Source: Flavobacterium sp. UBA6135
Lineage (GTDB): Bacteria > Bacteroidota > Bacteroidia > Flavobacteriales > Flavobacteriaceae
Assembly (NCBI RefSeq): GCF_002428305.1
Contig: NZ_DIVJ01000039.1
Coordinates: 1-29,596, forward strand
DNA: 29,596 bases
Direction of reading: 5' to 3'
In this document: in pieces, positions 1 to 7,877 of the stretch
Layout: every line of letters begins with the position of its first letter
Numbering within the stretch: the stretch's first letter is position 1
Notes under the pieces: generated by a model
Database searches by the model: none
The model's input: the letters and a program-made list of their open reading frames with translations, nothing else
What the model was told of the DNA's origin: nothing
Position numbers and translations under genes: made by a program

Positions 1-33
1 GTGAGATGGAAATGGGAGAAAGTTTTTTTTTGT

Positions 34-142
34 TTCAGGTTTCAGGCTTCTCACAGAAAGCAAGGAATACAAAGAATGGGATTGCTTCGCAATAGTTGTT
101 TCCCACTAAGAAAGAAAGGCACGAAGCTTATGAAACCCGAAA
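34..142. repeat. Decayed intergenic inverted repeat
   Basis: Arms GTTTCAGGTTTCA (34-46) and TGAAACCCGAAAC (130-142) are complementary at 12 of 13 positions, and GCTTC/GAAGC continues the pairing after a small offset. A short hairpin ATTGC-TTC-GCAAT lies inside at 81-93. GTTTCAGGTTTCAGG runs and AGGCACGAAG-type words are, from memory, common debris between genes in Flavobacterium. The open frame across this stretch has no protein-like composition, so I treat it as non-coding. Confidence 0.5.
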
Positions 143-163
143 CTTCTTTTTACTACTGCTCCA

Positions 164-308
164 CTAGCCCCGATTGTAATGGAAAGCCTTGTGAAGGATT
201 GTTGTATTTTTTCTTGGCAAAAAAAAGCGACCAACGGAAGCTCTTTTTTTGCCATAGAAAAAAACAACAAGACAAACAAGCTTGAAATGGAAAGCGGGAA
301 ATGGCTCC
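164..308 (+). ncRNA. Candidate structured RNA, possibly Flavo-1-like
   Basis: Two blocks bracket a variable middle: CTAGCCCCGAT at 164-174 and GGAAAGCGGGAAATGGCTCC at 289-308. They can pair: AGCC (166-169) with GGCT (303-306), then CCG (170-172) with CGG (295-297), leaving GAAAT (298-302) bulged. The word ATGGAAAGC occurs at 179-187 and again at 287-295. The middle contains a hairpin with arms TGGCAAAAAAAAGC (215-228) and GCTCTTTTTTTGCCA (240-254). I recall elements with this block pair between genes in many flavobacteria, and the known Flavo-1 RNA class may be the same thing, but this is memory only. It lies downstream of the minus-strand gene ending at 324. Confidence 0.42.
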
Positions 309-323
309 TGAAAATAAAAAAAA

Positions 324-1007
324 TTATTCTTTCTTGGATTGTTCTACTTTATCTTTCCATGTTTTGCTGAGTTCGGTGTAGTCGATAGCAATTGCGGCGG
401 GTTGACGTTGCAGTCGGCCATCATTAAATGCTTTAATTAGGATGCTTTCGATTAGAAAATCTTCTGTAACGTCGAATGGTTTGAATTCGGTTTTTAAATC
501 AATATCAAAAAGCTTGGCTGTATTGTTGGACCAGAATGCTTTCCAACCACTTTTTAAATCCTTTATTAAGGTAAAGGTAGATTTGCCGGTTTGACGGTGG
601 ATCAGTTTTACTAAAATTTGACCTTCTTTTCGGGAAAGTTTTTTGAGTTGGCCTTCAAATTCCTTTTCCAAGTATTTTTCAACTATTTTGAAGTATTTCT
701 TTTTTTCTTTCTCTGTTTTTAATTTGGCCATGTTATTATTCAACATCGTTAAATTATCGGCACCGGATTTTGCATACGGGTATACTTTTAGTACCCTACG
801 TTGGAGCAGAAGAAATTTTCTTCTGTCTTCCTCTGCTTTGTTTCTACTTTTTCCGGTGACAACTACTTCATCCAATTCTAATGATGACCTTAGTATGGAA
901 TCATTACCAATCAAATAATAAATGACCGTAGAATCTTTTTTTGTCTCTTGGGCAAAACCAAAGTAACCTAAAAAAAGAAATAGAAAAGTAAAAACGTGTG
1001 ACTTCAT
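324..1007 (-). CDS. DUF4294 domain-containing exported protein
   Basis: 227 residues. Residues 1-19 form a signal peptide ending FGFAQ, so the protein is predicted to be exported to the periplasm. The rest matches my memory of DUF4294, a Bacteroidetes family of unknown function: the segment around VYPYAKSGADNL (about 95-106), a Lys-rich helical stretch, then KLIHRQTGKSTF and a conserved SGWKAFWSNNTAKLFD near 152-168. No catalytic motif is apparent. It is divergent from the M42 peptidase gene at 1089. TACCTTTT at 1016-1023 on the minus strand, one base off TAnnTTTG, is a weak promoter candidate. Confidence 0.8.
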   Translation of the reverse strand: MKSHVFTFLFLFLGYFGFAQETKKDSTVIYYLIGNDSILRSSLELDEVVVTGKSRNKAEEDRRKFLLLQRRVLKVYPYAKSGADNLTMLNNNMAKLKTEKEKKKYFKIVEKYLEKEFEGQLKKLSRKEGQILVKLIHRQTGKSTFTLIKDLKSGWKAFWSNNTAKLFDIDLKTEFKPFDVTEDFLIESILIKAFNDGRLQRQPAAIAIDYTELSKTWKDKVEQSKKE

Positions 1008-1066
1008 AGCTATTAAAAAGGTATGTAAAATTATAGAAATAACGGTAAATTATGCAATCTTATTTA

Positions 1067-1074
1067 TAATTTAG
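1067..1074 (+). promoter_or_regulatory. Possible -7 box for the M42 peptidase operon
   Basis: TAATTTAG lies 14 bases before the ATG and matches TAnnTTTG in all but one defined position. No clear -33 TTG was found at the right distance, so this is a weak call. Confidence 0.3.
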
Positions 1075-1088
1075 CAAAAAAATATTGT

Positions 1089-2177
1089 ATGGCTCCAAAA
1101 TCTATTTTAAATTCAAAATCCCTTACTTTTTTAGAACAGTATTTAAACAATGCCTCCCCGACAGGCTATGAATCTGAGGGTCAAAAATTATGGATGGCTT
1201 ATTTAAAACCTTATGTTGACACTTTTATCACAGATACTTATGGAACCGTTGTTGGGGTTATTAATCCCGACGCCCCTTATAAGGTTGTAATAGAAGGTCA
1301 TTCTGATGAAATCTCCTGGTATGTGAACTATATCACCGATACCGGTTTGCTTTATGTTATACGCAACGGCGGTTCGGACCATCAAATTGCCCCTTCAAAG
1401 CGTGTCAATATTCATACCAAAAACGGAATTGTAAAGGGCGTTTTTGGTTGGCCAGCGATTCACACCCGAAATCGAGGGAAAGAAGAAACGGCACGAATTG
1501 ACAATTTGTTTATCGATATTGGCTGTTCCACTAAGGAGGAAGTTGACAAAATGGGTGTGCATGTTGGTTGTGTTATCACCTACCCTGATGAATTTATGAT
1601 TTTGAATGAAAATAAATTTGTTTGTAGAGCCATTGATAATAGAATGGGCGGTTTTATGATTGCAGAAGTGGCTCGATTGCTTCATGAAAACAAGAAGAAA
1701 CTCCCTTTTGGATTGTATATTACCAATGCCGTTCAGGAGGAGGTTGGTTTGCGAGGTGCCGAAATGATTACCAATACCATTCGTCCGAATGTGGCGATAG
1801 TTACTGATGTTTGTCATGACACCACTACTCCAATGATTGAAAAAAAGATTGAGGGTGAGACACAAATTGGCAAAGGTCCCGTAATTACTTATGCTCCTGC
1901 GGTGCAAAATAATTTGAGAGAATTGATTATTGCTACAGCAGAAGCAAATACAATTCCGTTTCAGCGTTTGGCTTCGTCACGAATTACCGGTACAGATACA
2001 GATGCTTTTGCTTACAGCAACGGTGGTGTTGCCTCTGCTTTGATTTCTTTACCTCTGCGTTATATGCATACCACTGTAGAAATGGTGCATCGGGATGATG
2101 TTGAAAACGTTATCAAATTGATTTATGAAACTTTATTGAAAATAGAAAATAACGCCTCTTTTTCTTATTTCAAGTAA
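1089..2177 (+). CDS. M42 family metallopeptidase (aminopeptidase/glucanase type)
   Basis: 362 residues, the usual size for the family of dinuclear-metal aminopeptidases, probably cytosolic because no signal peptide is present. Metal ligands expected for M42 are visible: H71 in EGHSDEI, bridging D183 in RAIDNRMGG, catalytic E217 followed by E218 in QEEVGLRGA, D240 in VTDVCHD and H327 in YMHTTVEM. Known family members trim N-terminal residues from peptides and often assemble into dodecameric TET particles. The gene is followed after 15 bases by the LETM1-related gene, so the two are probably cotranscribed. The exact peptide preference cannot be read from sequence. Confidence 0.92.
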   Translation: MAPKSILNSKSLTFLEQYLNNASPTGYESEGQKLWMAYLKPYVDTFITDTYGTVVGVINPDAPYKVVIEGHSDEISWYVNYITDTGLLYVIRNGGSDHQIAPSKRVNIHTKNGIVKGVFGWPAIHTRNRGKEETARIDNLFIDIGCSTKEEVDKMGVHVGCVITYPDEFMILNENKFVCRAIDNRMGGFMIAEVARLLHENKKKLPFGLYITNAVQEEVGLRGAEMITNTIRPNVAIVTDVCHDTTTPMIEKKIEGETQIGKGPVITYAPAVQNNLRELIIATAEANTIPFQRLASSRITGTDTDAFAYSNGGVASALISLPLRYMHTTVEMVHRDDVENVIKLIYETLLKIENNASFSYFK

Positions 2178-2192
2178 ACCGGAACTGCCATT

Positions 2193-3389
2193 ATGATAAA
2201 TCCTTCTACTACGGGTTGGATCGAAAAATTTATAAGCAATTATTATTTGCCTGCACCATTGTCTACTATTGACGATGCGGGGTTTTATTCTACTATTCGA
2301 AAAACGGGATTTATCTATGGGCATGTAGTTGCTATTCCTACCCGAGAACCTCTGTTGTTTAAGGATTCGACTACTGAAGAAATTATTAAGATTGCTTTAT
2401 TGAACAGTTTGTATGGTATTTTTGAGATTACCACTAAAAAATCAGACGAGCAAGCCTTCATTAAAGCTCTGTTGGATTTTTATACCGTTTTGCAACCTGA
2501 GAGTTTTAGTTTTTTAAAAAAGATACTTCCCACCGAAAACGATTCCCTTCGGTTAGAGAAAATTATTAATGAGCGTGTCAAAACCAACGACAACATTATT
2601 AATAAGAACTTTTCGCATATCGTTACGAATGCTTTATTGTTTATTGATGTTCTGGCTTTTCAAAAATACCTCATAGAAGGAGCTCTTTCTAAGAGTTACT
2701 TAAGAAAGTTTGAAGAGACCATTGTTAATACTGTAGCTCTTGCTTTAAAAAACAAGAGAAAAAAATCGCAGTATGATGATTTGCTGATTAAATTGTTTGA
2801 AAGTTCGGTACGCTACACCAAATATTCCAACAGCACCATTGATTCTTTGTCTAAAATTGATTTTTCGGCTGTAAAGAGTCCGTTAGAAAAGTATTATATT
2901 TTGGATTTGGTTGGCATGGCACTTTGGAGTGACGCAGTTTTAGAGCCTGCAGAGACTCTATTTTTTAATGAAATTGGGTTGTTGTTTCAACTAAATCCGG
3001 ATTTTATTGCTGACAGTTATTTTGAAATTGACTTTTTTATTAAAAAACATAAAAAAGAGATTCCTTATTTCAATTTCTCGAATCCTATTAAGCATTTTTA
3101 TGATCAGGCGACACAGAATGTGATTCTTTTGATTACGAGAAATAAAAGGCGTCTTCAAAAAGAGTTATCGGAGAGTAAGGAACTTGTTATTTTGTTGGCT
3201 GCTTCCACGCATAGGGAGTTGGATTCGTCTGAAAAAAAGAGGATGAAGAAGCAGTTGTTGGATGTTTGTAAAACTATCCCTTCTTTGACTATTTTTTTAT
3301 TACCGGGTGGTGGTATTTTGTTGCCGTTGTTGATTAAGTTTATTCCGCAGCTGTTGCCTTCGACTTTTAATGAGAATTTGGATCAATGA
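2193..3389 (+). CDS. LETM1-related protein (biofilm-associated annotation in flavobacteria)
   Basis: 398 residues. The C-terminal part (about 345-398) carries the LETM1 signature: a helix ending DVCKTIPSLTIFLLPGG, then LLPLLIKFIPQLLPSTF. Mitochondrial LETM1 is an inner-membrane ion-homeostasis protein. In flavobacteria, homologues of this length are usually named LETM1-related biofilm-associated protein, and their biochemical role is not established. The N-terminal 340 residues are helical and have no motif I recognise. Only the C-terminal hydrophobic patch looks membrane-associated. It is the second gene after the M42 peptidase, 15 bases away. No terminator follows, only a gene-free repeat region. 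Confidence 0.8.
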   Translation: MINPSTTGWIEKFISNYYLPAPLSTIDDAGFYSTIRKTGFIYGHVVAIPTREPLLFKDSTTEEIIKIALLNSLYGIFEITTKKSDEQAFIKALLDFYTVLQPESFSFLKKILPTENDSLRLEKIINERVKTNDNIINKNFSHIVTNALLFIDVLAFQKYLIEGALSKSYLRKFEETIVNTVALALKNKRKKSQYDDLLIKLFESSVRYTKYSNSTIDSLSKIDFSAVKSPLEKYYILDLVGMALWSDAVLEPAETLFFNEIGLLFQLNPDFIADSYFEIDFFIKKHKKEIPYFNFSNPIKHFYDQATQNVILLITRNKRRLQKELSESKELVILLAASTHRELDSSEKKRMKKQLLDVCKTIPSLTIFLLPGGGILLPLLIKFIPQLLPSTFNENLDQ

Positions 3390-3537
3390 TGGAGGGGGTA
3401 ATGGGTTTAAGGGTTTGAATTGTTTAAAAGTTTAAAAGTTTTTTTGCCACGAAGGGAAGAAGGCACTAAGTGGATTGGGTTGGATTGGGGAGCTTCGTTC
3501 CTGTTTTTTTGCCACGAATTACACGAATTAAAATGGA
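3390..3537. repeat. Low-complexity intergenic repeat remnants
   Basis: The 15-mer TTTTTTTGCCACGAA occurs twice here, at 3439-3453 and 3504-3518. GTTTAAAAGTTTAAAAGTTT and the words GGCACTAAG and ACACGAATT flank the copies. From memory these are widespread intergenic repeat words in Flavobacterium genomes. No gene is supported in this stretch. Confidence 0.55.
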
Positions 3538-3915
3538 TTTGTTTTTTGATAGTGACGCACTTGATTTGCACTTTGATATGGTGTAGATTCAAAATGACGT
3601 TGCTTTGGTGAACTTTTACATTGGTTTGATGAACTTTTACATTGGTTAGATGAGCTTTTACATTGGTTAGATTGCTATTGACATGACTTATATTGACATT
3701 GACGGTACCCAGGACGTTGTTGACGGGTGGCAGGTTGTTGTTGTCGGGAGGCAGATTGCTGTTGACATTGATTAAATTGACAATGACGTTGGTTAAATTG
3801 ACGTTGACATTGATTAGATTGACGTTGACATCGCTTAGATTAGCATTGACATCGACCAGAACGGTGTTGACATCGCATTGTACGGGTTTGACATGGCTTA
3901 GTGGGGGTTTGACGT
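3538..3915. repeat. Degenerate 21-bp tandem repeat array (about 18 units)
   Basis: From 3538 the sequence divides without any gap into units of exactly 21 bases (boundaries at 3559, 3580, 3601, 3622, 3643 and so on to 3915). The most complete units resemble tggTTAGATTGACGTTGACAT, and the last seven bases are the best conserved. Units 3790-3831 are nearly identical to each other, while the outer units are diverged. The period equals two DNA helical turns and seven codons. On the minus strand one frame is open through every unit with a VNVNLTN-like heptad, but it has no ATG. The array sits alone between the LETM1-related gene and the membrane protein gene at 4070. Confidence 0.85.
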
Positions 3916-3936
3916 GCTTTTATGTGCTGTTTGAAA

Positions 3937-4015
3937 GTTTTTTGATTTTTTAGTTTTTAGATTTTTTAAGTTTTTTGGGTTTTGATTTTTTGATTATTTT
4001 AGTTTTTTGATTATA
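3937..4015. repeat. T-rich low-complexity tract
   Basis: This run consists of repeated TTTTTTGATTTTTTAG-like words immediately after the 21-bp array. No gene or clear hairpin is present. It may be the same class of slippage-prone intergenic debris. Confidence 0.5.
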
Positions 4016-4069
4016 AATTACATTTTAATGCGACTGTGATGTGGTACTAGTAAAAAGAGGATTTTAATT

Positions 4070-4579
4070 ATGAAAAAATTTACATTTCAATTTTATAGCA
4101 GCAACTATTTAATTAGGCCTATTCTATTTTGGTTAGTAGGTCCACTAATTTTAATGTTATTTATATTTATTTTCCAAGGGGCAAGTATTCCTATATTGAT
4201 CAAATCTTATTTCATCACCGTATTATGGTTGATCCCTTTTATCCCTCTATGGCTTTTTATATTGTATTTTAATTACAAAAAACATAATGGTAATTCCATT
4301 TTACTAGTAACCGATAACTATAACAAATTCATTTATAAAGAGTTAAATAATGAATTTGTATTTGAAAAAAGTGAGATAGCGAAAATAGTTGTTTATTTGA
4401 GTTACCCAGAATATGAAAAGCACTTAATTACTGCTTTTTGGACTGAATATTATTATGTGAAAATTGTTTTAAAAAATAATACTAAAATTAAAATTACGTG
4501 TTTGTTGTGTGACACCCTAATTGATTATTTAGATGATGGTAAAATAATATATAAAAAGAAGTTTTTCCCCTTAATTTAA
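4070..4579 (+). CDS. Hypothetical two-helix membrane protein
   Basis: 169 residues, family not recognised. Two hydrophobic segments, about residues 17-40 and 46-69, are separated by a short loop. They are followed by a cytosol-like C-terminal domain of about 100 residues rich in alternating hydrophobic strands (NSILLVTDNYNKFIY, then YYYVKIVLKNNTKIKI). This strand pattern recalls PH-like domains attached to membrane hairpins, but that is only a resemblance. The gene is more AT-rich than the housekeeping genes and follows a repeat region, so it may be strain-specific. It converges on the DUF6000-like gene with 21 bases between the stops. Confidence 0.7.
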   Translation: MKKFTFQFYSSNYLIRPILFWLVGPLILMLFIFIFQGASIPILIKSYFITVLWLIPFIPLWLFILYFNYKKHNGNSILLVTDNYNKFIYKELNNEFVFEKSEIAKIVVYLSYPEYEKHLITAFWTEYYYVKIVLKNNTKIKITCLLCDTLIDYLDDGKIIYKKKFFPLI

Positions 4580-4600
4580 AGATCAAAGCAGTTAATTAAA

Positions 4601-5245
4601 TTACATGTGTGTTTTTACTGTATCTATAATTTTTAATTGTTTTTCCAGGTTGTCAGTTTTAATTTCTACTTCCCAATTTGGTTTATTTTTTATGAATTCT
4701 GTCCACAATGAAAAATGTTTCTCAAAGTGATTTGTTGCATTAAGTTTGTCCAAATACAGAATTGCTTCCATTGCGTCTCTTTGTTCAAACCATAAATCGG
4801 GTTTTGTTAGGTAGTAGTCAAGATACAGATTTAAATAATCAACACACTTTGGCAAATTAAATGAAGCAAAGACCTTACAGTAAACCTTGCCGGCAAAAGC
4901 TACTTCACTTTTCAATAAATGCGTTCCTATACTATCAATGAATTGAGTTTGGTTGGTAATTGCAGCAAAAAAAGCTCCTGTTTGTCTACTACGCCAATTG
5001 AAGTCCCCAAGGTTTGTTTGTATGATATCCGTTGTGATTTCGTGTTTAATTGTAGTTAACTTATTTATCCATTCAGTGTTTGTATTACCGATATTAAGAT
5101 AATATGGAATTATCCATCTGTCAATAAAATCTTTTTCTAACTCAAAGTTATTATTAAACGGCTTTAGGTCATCAAAGGGTGGCGTGTGTCGAATTGTCGC
5201 ACCTGCTATGTGTAATTTTATTGCTTCGATTTCTTTGTTGTTCAT
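4601..5245 (-). CDS. DUF6000-like protein
   Basis: 214 residues from the chosen ATG, probably cytosolic, with no signal peptide or membrane segment. FIDRWIIPYYL near the N-terminus, NWRSRQTGAFFAAI in the middle, then LLKSEVAFAGKVYC and YLDYYLTKPDLWFEQRDA match my memory of DUF6000, a family of unknown function best known from actinobacteria. A TTG start nine codons upstream is possible, but it would lie at or before the transcription start expected from the TATATTTG box at 5274-5281, so ATG 5245 is preferred. The function is unknown. The gene has an accessory-gene appearance beside repeats. Confidence 0.65.
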   Translation of the reverse strand: MNNKEIEAIKLHIAGATIRHTPPFDDLKPFNNNFELEKDFIDRWIIPYYLNIGNTNTEWINKLTTIKHEITTDIIQTNLGDFNWRSRQTGAFFAAITNQTQFIDSIGTHLLKSEVAFAGKVYCKVFASFNLPKCVDYLNLYLDYYLTKPDLWFEQRDAMEAILYLDKLNATNHFEKHFSLWTEFIKNKPNWEVEIKTDNLEKQLKIIDTVKTHM

Positions 5246-5273
5246 TCTAAAGCCAACTATCAAGTTTATCAAC

Positions 5274-5281
5274 CAAATATA
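5274..5281 (-). promoter_or_regulatory. -7 box for the DUF6000-like gene
   Basis: TATATTTG on the minus strand is a full match to TAnnTTTG and lies 28 bases before ATG 5245. No TTG at -33 is evident. The position argues against the longer TTG-start version of the gene. Confidence 0.5.
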
Positions 5282-5363
5282 TACACTTTTTATGCTTTTA
5301 GGAAATCATTTGTGGGTAAGAGCGAGATTATGGCACTAGTGGAGGCATAAGCATTGTATGATA

Positions 5364-5440
5364 TGGATTATGGGATCCTTTCCACCTCGGCGGACAGGCA
5401 TTCGTCAGGACGACAAACTGGGCGTGATTAGCTTTGTGTG
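5364..5440. repeat. Dispersed intergenic repeat, copy 1
   Basis: TGGATTATGGGATCC (5364-5378) is identical to 19904-19918, and both are followed by a GC-richer segment and GACAAAC. The GC-rich part stands out from its surroundings. On the other strand the second copy reads like the dispersed element with CATCCCGACGC and GGGATCC words that I recall between genes in many Bacteroidetes. The gap 5282-5513 holds no gene. Confidence 0.55.
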
Positions 5441-5513
5441 CCTTTTTCAAATTACAAAATCCTTACCTTAATGACATTGTGCTTGCATTAGCAACTAAAA
5501 TTTAAACCCAAAT

Positions 5514-5539
5514 AAAAAGCCACTTAAAAGTGGCTTTTT
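5514..5539 (-). terminator. Intrinsic terminator after the carbonic anhydrase gene
   Basis: Arms AAAAAGCCACTT and AAGTGGCTTTTT form a perfect 12-bp stem with a two-base AA loop, ending four bases from the carbonic anhydrase stop codon. The flanking A and T runs would allow it to work in both directions. Confidence 0.85.
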
Positions 5540-5542
5540 ATT

Positions 5543-6178
5543 TTAGAATTTTAATTGGTATACTTCGTCTAACTCATCGTTGTTTTTGAAGTTGACTCCT
5601 AAGTCGGTGACGTAACCAGAATTTAGTCCGTACACCCACCCGTGGATGGTTAAATCTTGTCCTAATTTCCAAGCCGATTGTACGATGGATGTTTTTGCTA
5701 AATCAAAAACTTGTTCTTTTACGTTTAGTTCTACAAATTTATTGAAACGCTCTTCTTCATTTTCGATACTATCCAATTCTGCTTGGTTGAAACGGTAAAC
5801 ATCTTTGATGTGTCTGATCCAGTTGTCAATTATACCAATTGAACTGTTTCCCATTGCGGCTTTTACGCCACCACAACCGTAGTGACCGCAAACAATCACG
5901 TGTTTTACTTTCAAGGCATTTACTGCATAATCGAGTACACTCAACATGTTCATGTCGGAATGAATCACCATGTTTGCAATATTACGGTGCACGAAAACCT
6001 CTCCCGGTGCGGCTCCAATAATTTCATTTGCAGGTACGCGACTGTCAGAACAACCAATCCACAATAGTGGTGGGTTTTGACCTTTAGATAAATCTTTGAA
6101 AAACTCCGGGTCCAATTTCAATTTGTTTTCAACCCAATTTTTGTTGTTGTCTAGTATTTTTTTATAAAACTCGCTCAT
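5543..6178 (-). CDS. can: Beta-class carbonic anhydrase
   Basis: 211 residues, normal length for bacterial beta-carbonic anhydrases, which interconvert CO2 and bicarbonate in the cytosol. The zinc ligands are C43 in CSDSR, H99 and C102 in HYGCGG. D45 and R47 form the usual Asp-Arg dyad that gates the active site. The gene lies 22 bases downstream of the SulP transporter gene on the same strand and ends in a strong terminator, so the two form an operon. The context suggests supply of bicarbonate for carboxylases (anaplerosis, fatty acid and nucleotide synthesis) or pH balance. Confidence 0.95.
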   Translation of the reverse strand: MSEFYKKILDNNKNWVENKLKLDPEFFKDLSKGQNPPLLWIGCSDSRVPANEIIGAAPGEVFVHRNIANMVIHSDMNMLSVLDYAVNALKVKHVIVCGHYGCGGVKAAMGNSSIGIIDNWIRHIKDVYRFNQAELDSIENEEERFNKFVELNVKEQVFDLAKTSIVQSAWKLGQDLTIHGWVYGLNSGYVTDLGVNFKNNDELDEVYQLKF

Positions 6179-6200
6179 AGTATATATTGTTAAGATTAAA

Positions 6201-7817
6201 TTAATTTTCGCCTTTAGTTTTTTTTGCAGCCATTTTTACATGTTGCCCATCATCCGTATTGTCTAAGTTGTAGGCCTTTTTAAAACCTACTAATTTTACT
6301 TTAATATTTTCCTCTTTCGCTCTAATATATTTAAATTCTTTTATCAAATCTAATACATCGTGAGCAATATAAACCGTATCTGAGGCATTAATTATTACTT
6401 TAGAATTTTCAGGTATTGTATTTAATGTATTTTTAATTGCCGCCTTATTTAAAAAAGAAACTTCTTGTGCTAAATCAATATGAATTTCATCACCATCATG
6501 GTATTCTTCTTTTCTAAATAAATAGGCTCTTTTATAATTTCCTCTCAAAACAAAGAAGATACTAATCAGCATACCGAGAGCGACACCTTTTAATAAATCC
6601 AAAAATACAACTGCCAAAACAGTTGCAATAAAAGGTATGAATTGGTATTTTCCTTTTTCCCAAAAATGCTTAAACATGCTTGGTTTTGCTAATCTGTAAC
6701 CAATTAACAATAGAATGGCAGCTAACGTTGCTAACGGAATTTTATTCAAGAATGCAGCAATTGTCAATACACTAATCATTAATAAAAGTCCGTGTATAAT
6801 TGCAGAAGCTTTTGTTCTTGCACCGGCGTTAGCATTTGCAGAAGATCGAACTACTACTGATGTCATTGGTAAACCACCAATTAAACCACTTAAAAAGTTA
6901 CCAATACCTTGAGCTTTTAGCTCCACATTGGTATTTGTATATCTTTTGTAGGGATCCATTCTATCTGAAGCTTCAATACATAGTAAGGTTTCAATAGACG
7001 CTACTACAGCAATAGTGGCTGCTGCAATCCACATTTTGGGATTTGAAAATGTTTCTAACGAAAAATCAGGAAACAAAAACATTTCTTTGAACTCCAACAA
7101 AGTAGATGGTGTTGGCAATGCCACTAAATGGTCATTTGAGACTTGAAGCGGACTTCCTGTTCTGATAAAAATTTCATTTAGAATAATTCCTGAGAAAACA
7201 GCAATAAGTGCCGCAGGCACCAATTTTAATTTCTTTAGAGCTGGAACTTTGTCCCAACCAATTAAAATTGCTAACGCTACAGCTGTTATGATTATTGAAC
7301 CATAGTTGATGTAATTGAACGCATCGATTAAGGTTTGAAACACATTAGATCCTCCGGCTTCAAAAAAAGAAGTATCACCTTCTGACACTTTATCATAGCC
7401 AACCGCATGCGGAATTTGTTTTAGGAAGATAATAATTCCGATACCTGCCAACATTCCTTCAATAACGTTAGTTGGGAAGTAATTGGAGATGCTTCCTGCT
7501 TTCAGAAACCCTAATATCAACTGGATTAAACCGGCCATAATTACGGCGGTTAAAAAAATGTTGTAGGCTCCCAAATCTGTAATTGCTGTTAAAACAATTG
7601 CTGTTAGTCCGGCTGCCGGACCTGTAACACTAATGTGTGATTTACTCAAAAACCCGACCACGATACCTCCAATGATTCCGGAGATAATACCGGAAAAGAG
7701 TGGAGCTCCGGAAGCTAAAGCAATTCCTAAACAAAGAGGAAGAGCTACTAAAAATACCACCAAACCTGATGCAAAATCAGATTTGAGGTGTGCCAAAAGA
7801 TTTATTTTTTTTGTCAT
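6201..7817 (-). CDS. SulP family anion transporter, candidate bicarbonate importer
   Basis: 538 residues. The N-terminal hydrophobic domain (about 10-420) contains SulP features: ALPLCLGIALASGAP, then SVTGPAAGLTAIV, and IASIETLL-like and GGLPMTS segments in the later helices. A cytosolic STAS-type domain follows at about 450-525 (VSFLNKAAIKNTLNTIP, VIINASDTVYIAHDVLDL). SulP proteins carry sulfate, bicarbonate or other anions. The adjacent carbonic anhydrase gene makes bicarbonate the best guess, as in BicA-like transporters, but substrate is inference. TATATTTT at 7826-7833 is a weak promoter candidate, one base from consensus. Confidence 0.9.
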   Translation of the reverse strand: MTKKINLLAHLKSDFASGLVVFLVALPLCLGIALASGAPLFSGIISGIIGGIVVGFLSKSHISVTGPAAGLTAIVLTAITDLGAYNIFLTAVIMAGLIQLILGFLKAGSISNYFPTNVIEGMLAGIGIIIFLKQIPHAVGYDKVSEGDTSFFEAGGSNVFQTLIDAFNYINYGSIIITAVALAILIGWDKVPALKKLKLVPAALIAVFSGIILNEIFIRTGSPLQVSNDHLVALPTPSTLLEFKEMFLFPDFSLETFSNPKMWIAAATIAVVASIETLLCIEASDRMDPYKRYTNTNVELKAQGIGNFLSGLIGGLPMTSVVVRSSANANAGARTKASAIIHGLLLMISVLTIAAFLNKIPLATLAAILLLIGYRLAKPSMFKHFWEKGKYQFIPFIATVLAVVFLDLLKGVALGMLISIFFVLRGNYKRAYLFRKEEYHDGDEIHIDLAQEVSFLNKAAIKNTLNTIPENSKVIINASDTVYIAHDVLDLIKEFKYIRAKEENIKVKLVGFKKAYNLDNTDDGQHVKMAAKKTKGEN

Positions 7818-7877
7818 TTACCTTAAAAATATAATGTATGTATTAGTTTTAGTATTAAAAAATACGCCAATTAACCA

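Noticed and set aside
1..285. Plus-strand open frame of 94 codons
   Set aside because: It starts at the window edge, covers repeat debris and the structured element, and has no protein-like features.
3538..3915. CRISPR array
   Set aside because: The 21-base units abut directly with no unique spacers and are strongly diverged; no cas genes are nearby.
3693..3953. Plus-strand frame of 86 codons with Leu/Thr heptads
   Set aside because: It is the translation of the 21-bp array; a stop lies just upstream, the start is TTG, and composition is that of the repeat.
4070..5245. Toxin-antitoxin or defence pair
   Set aside because: The two genes converge rather than form an operon, and neither product has toxin, nuclease or immunity motifs.
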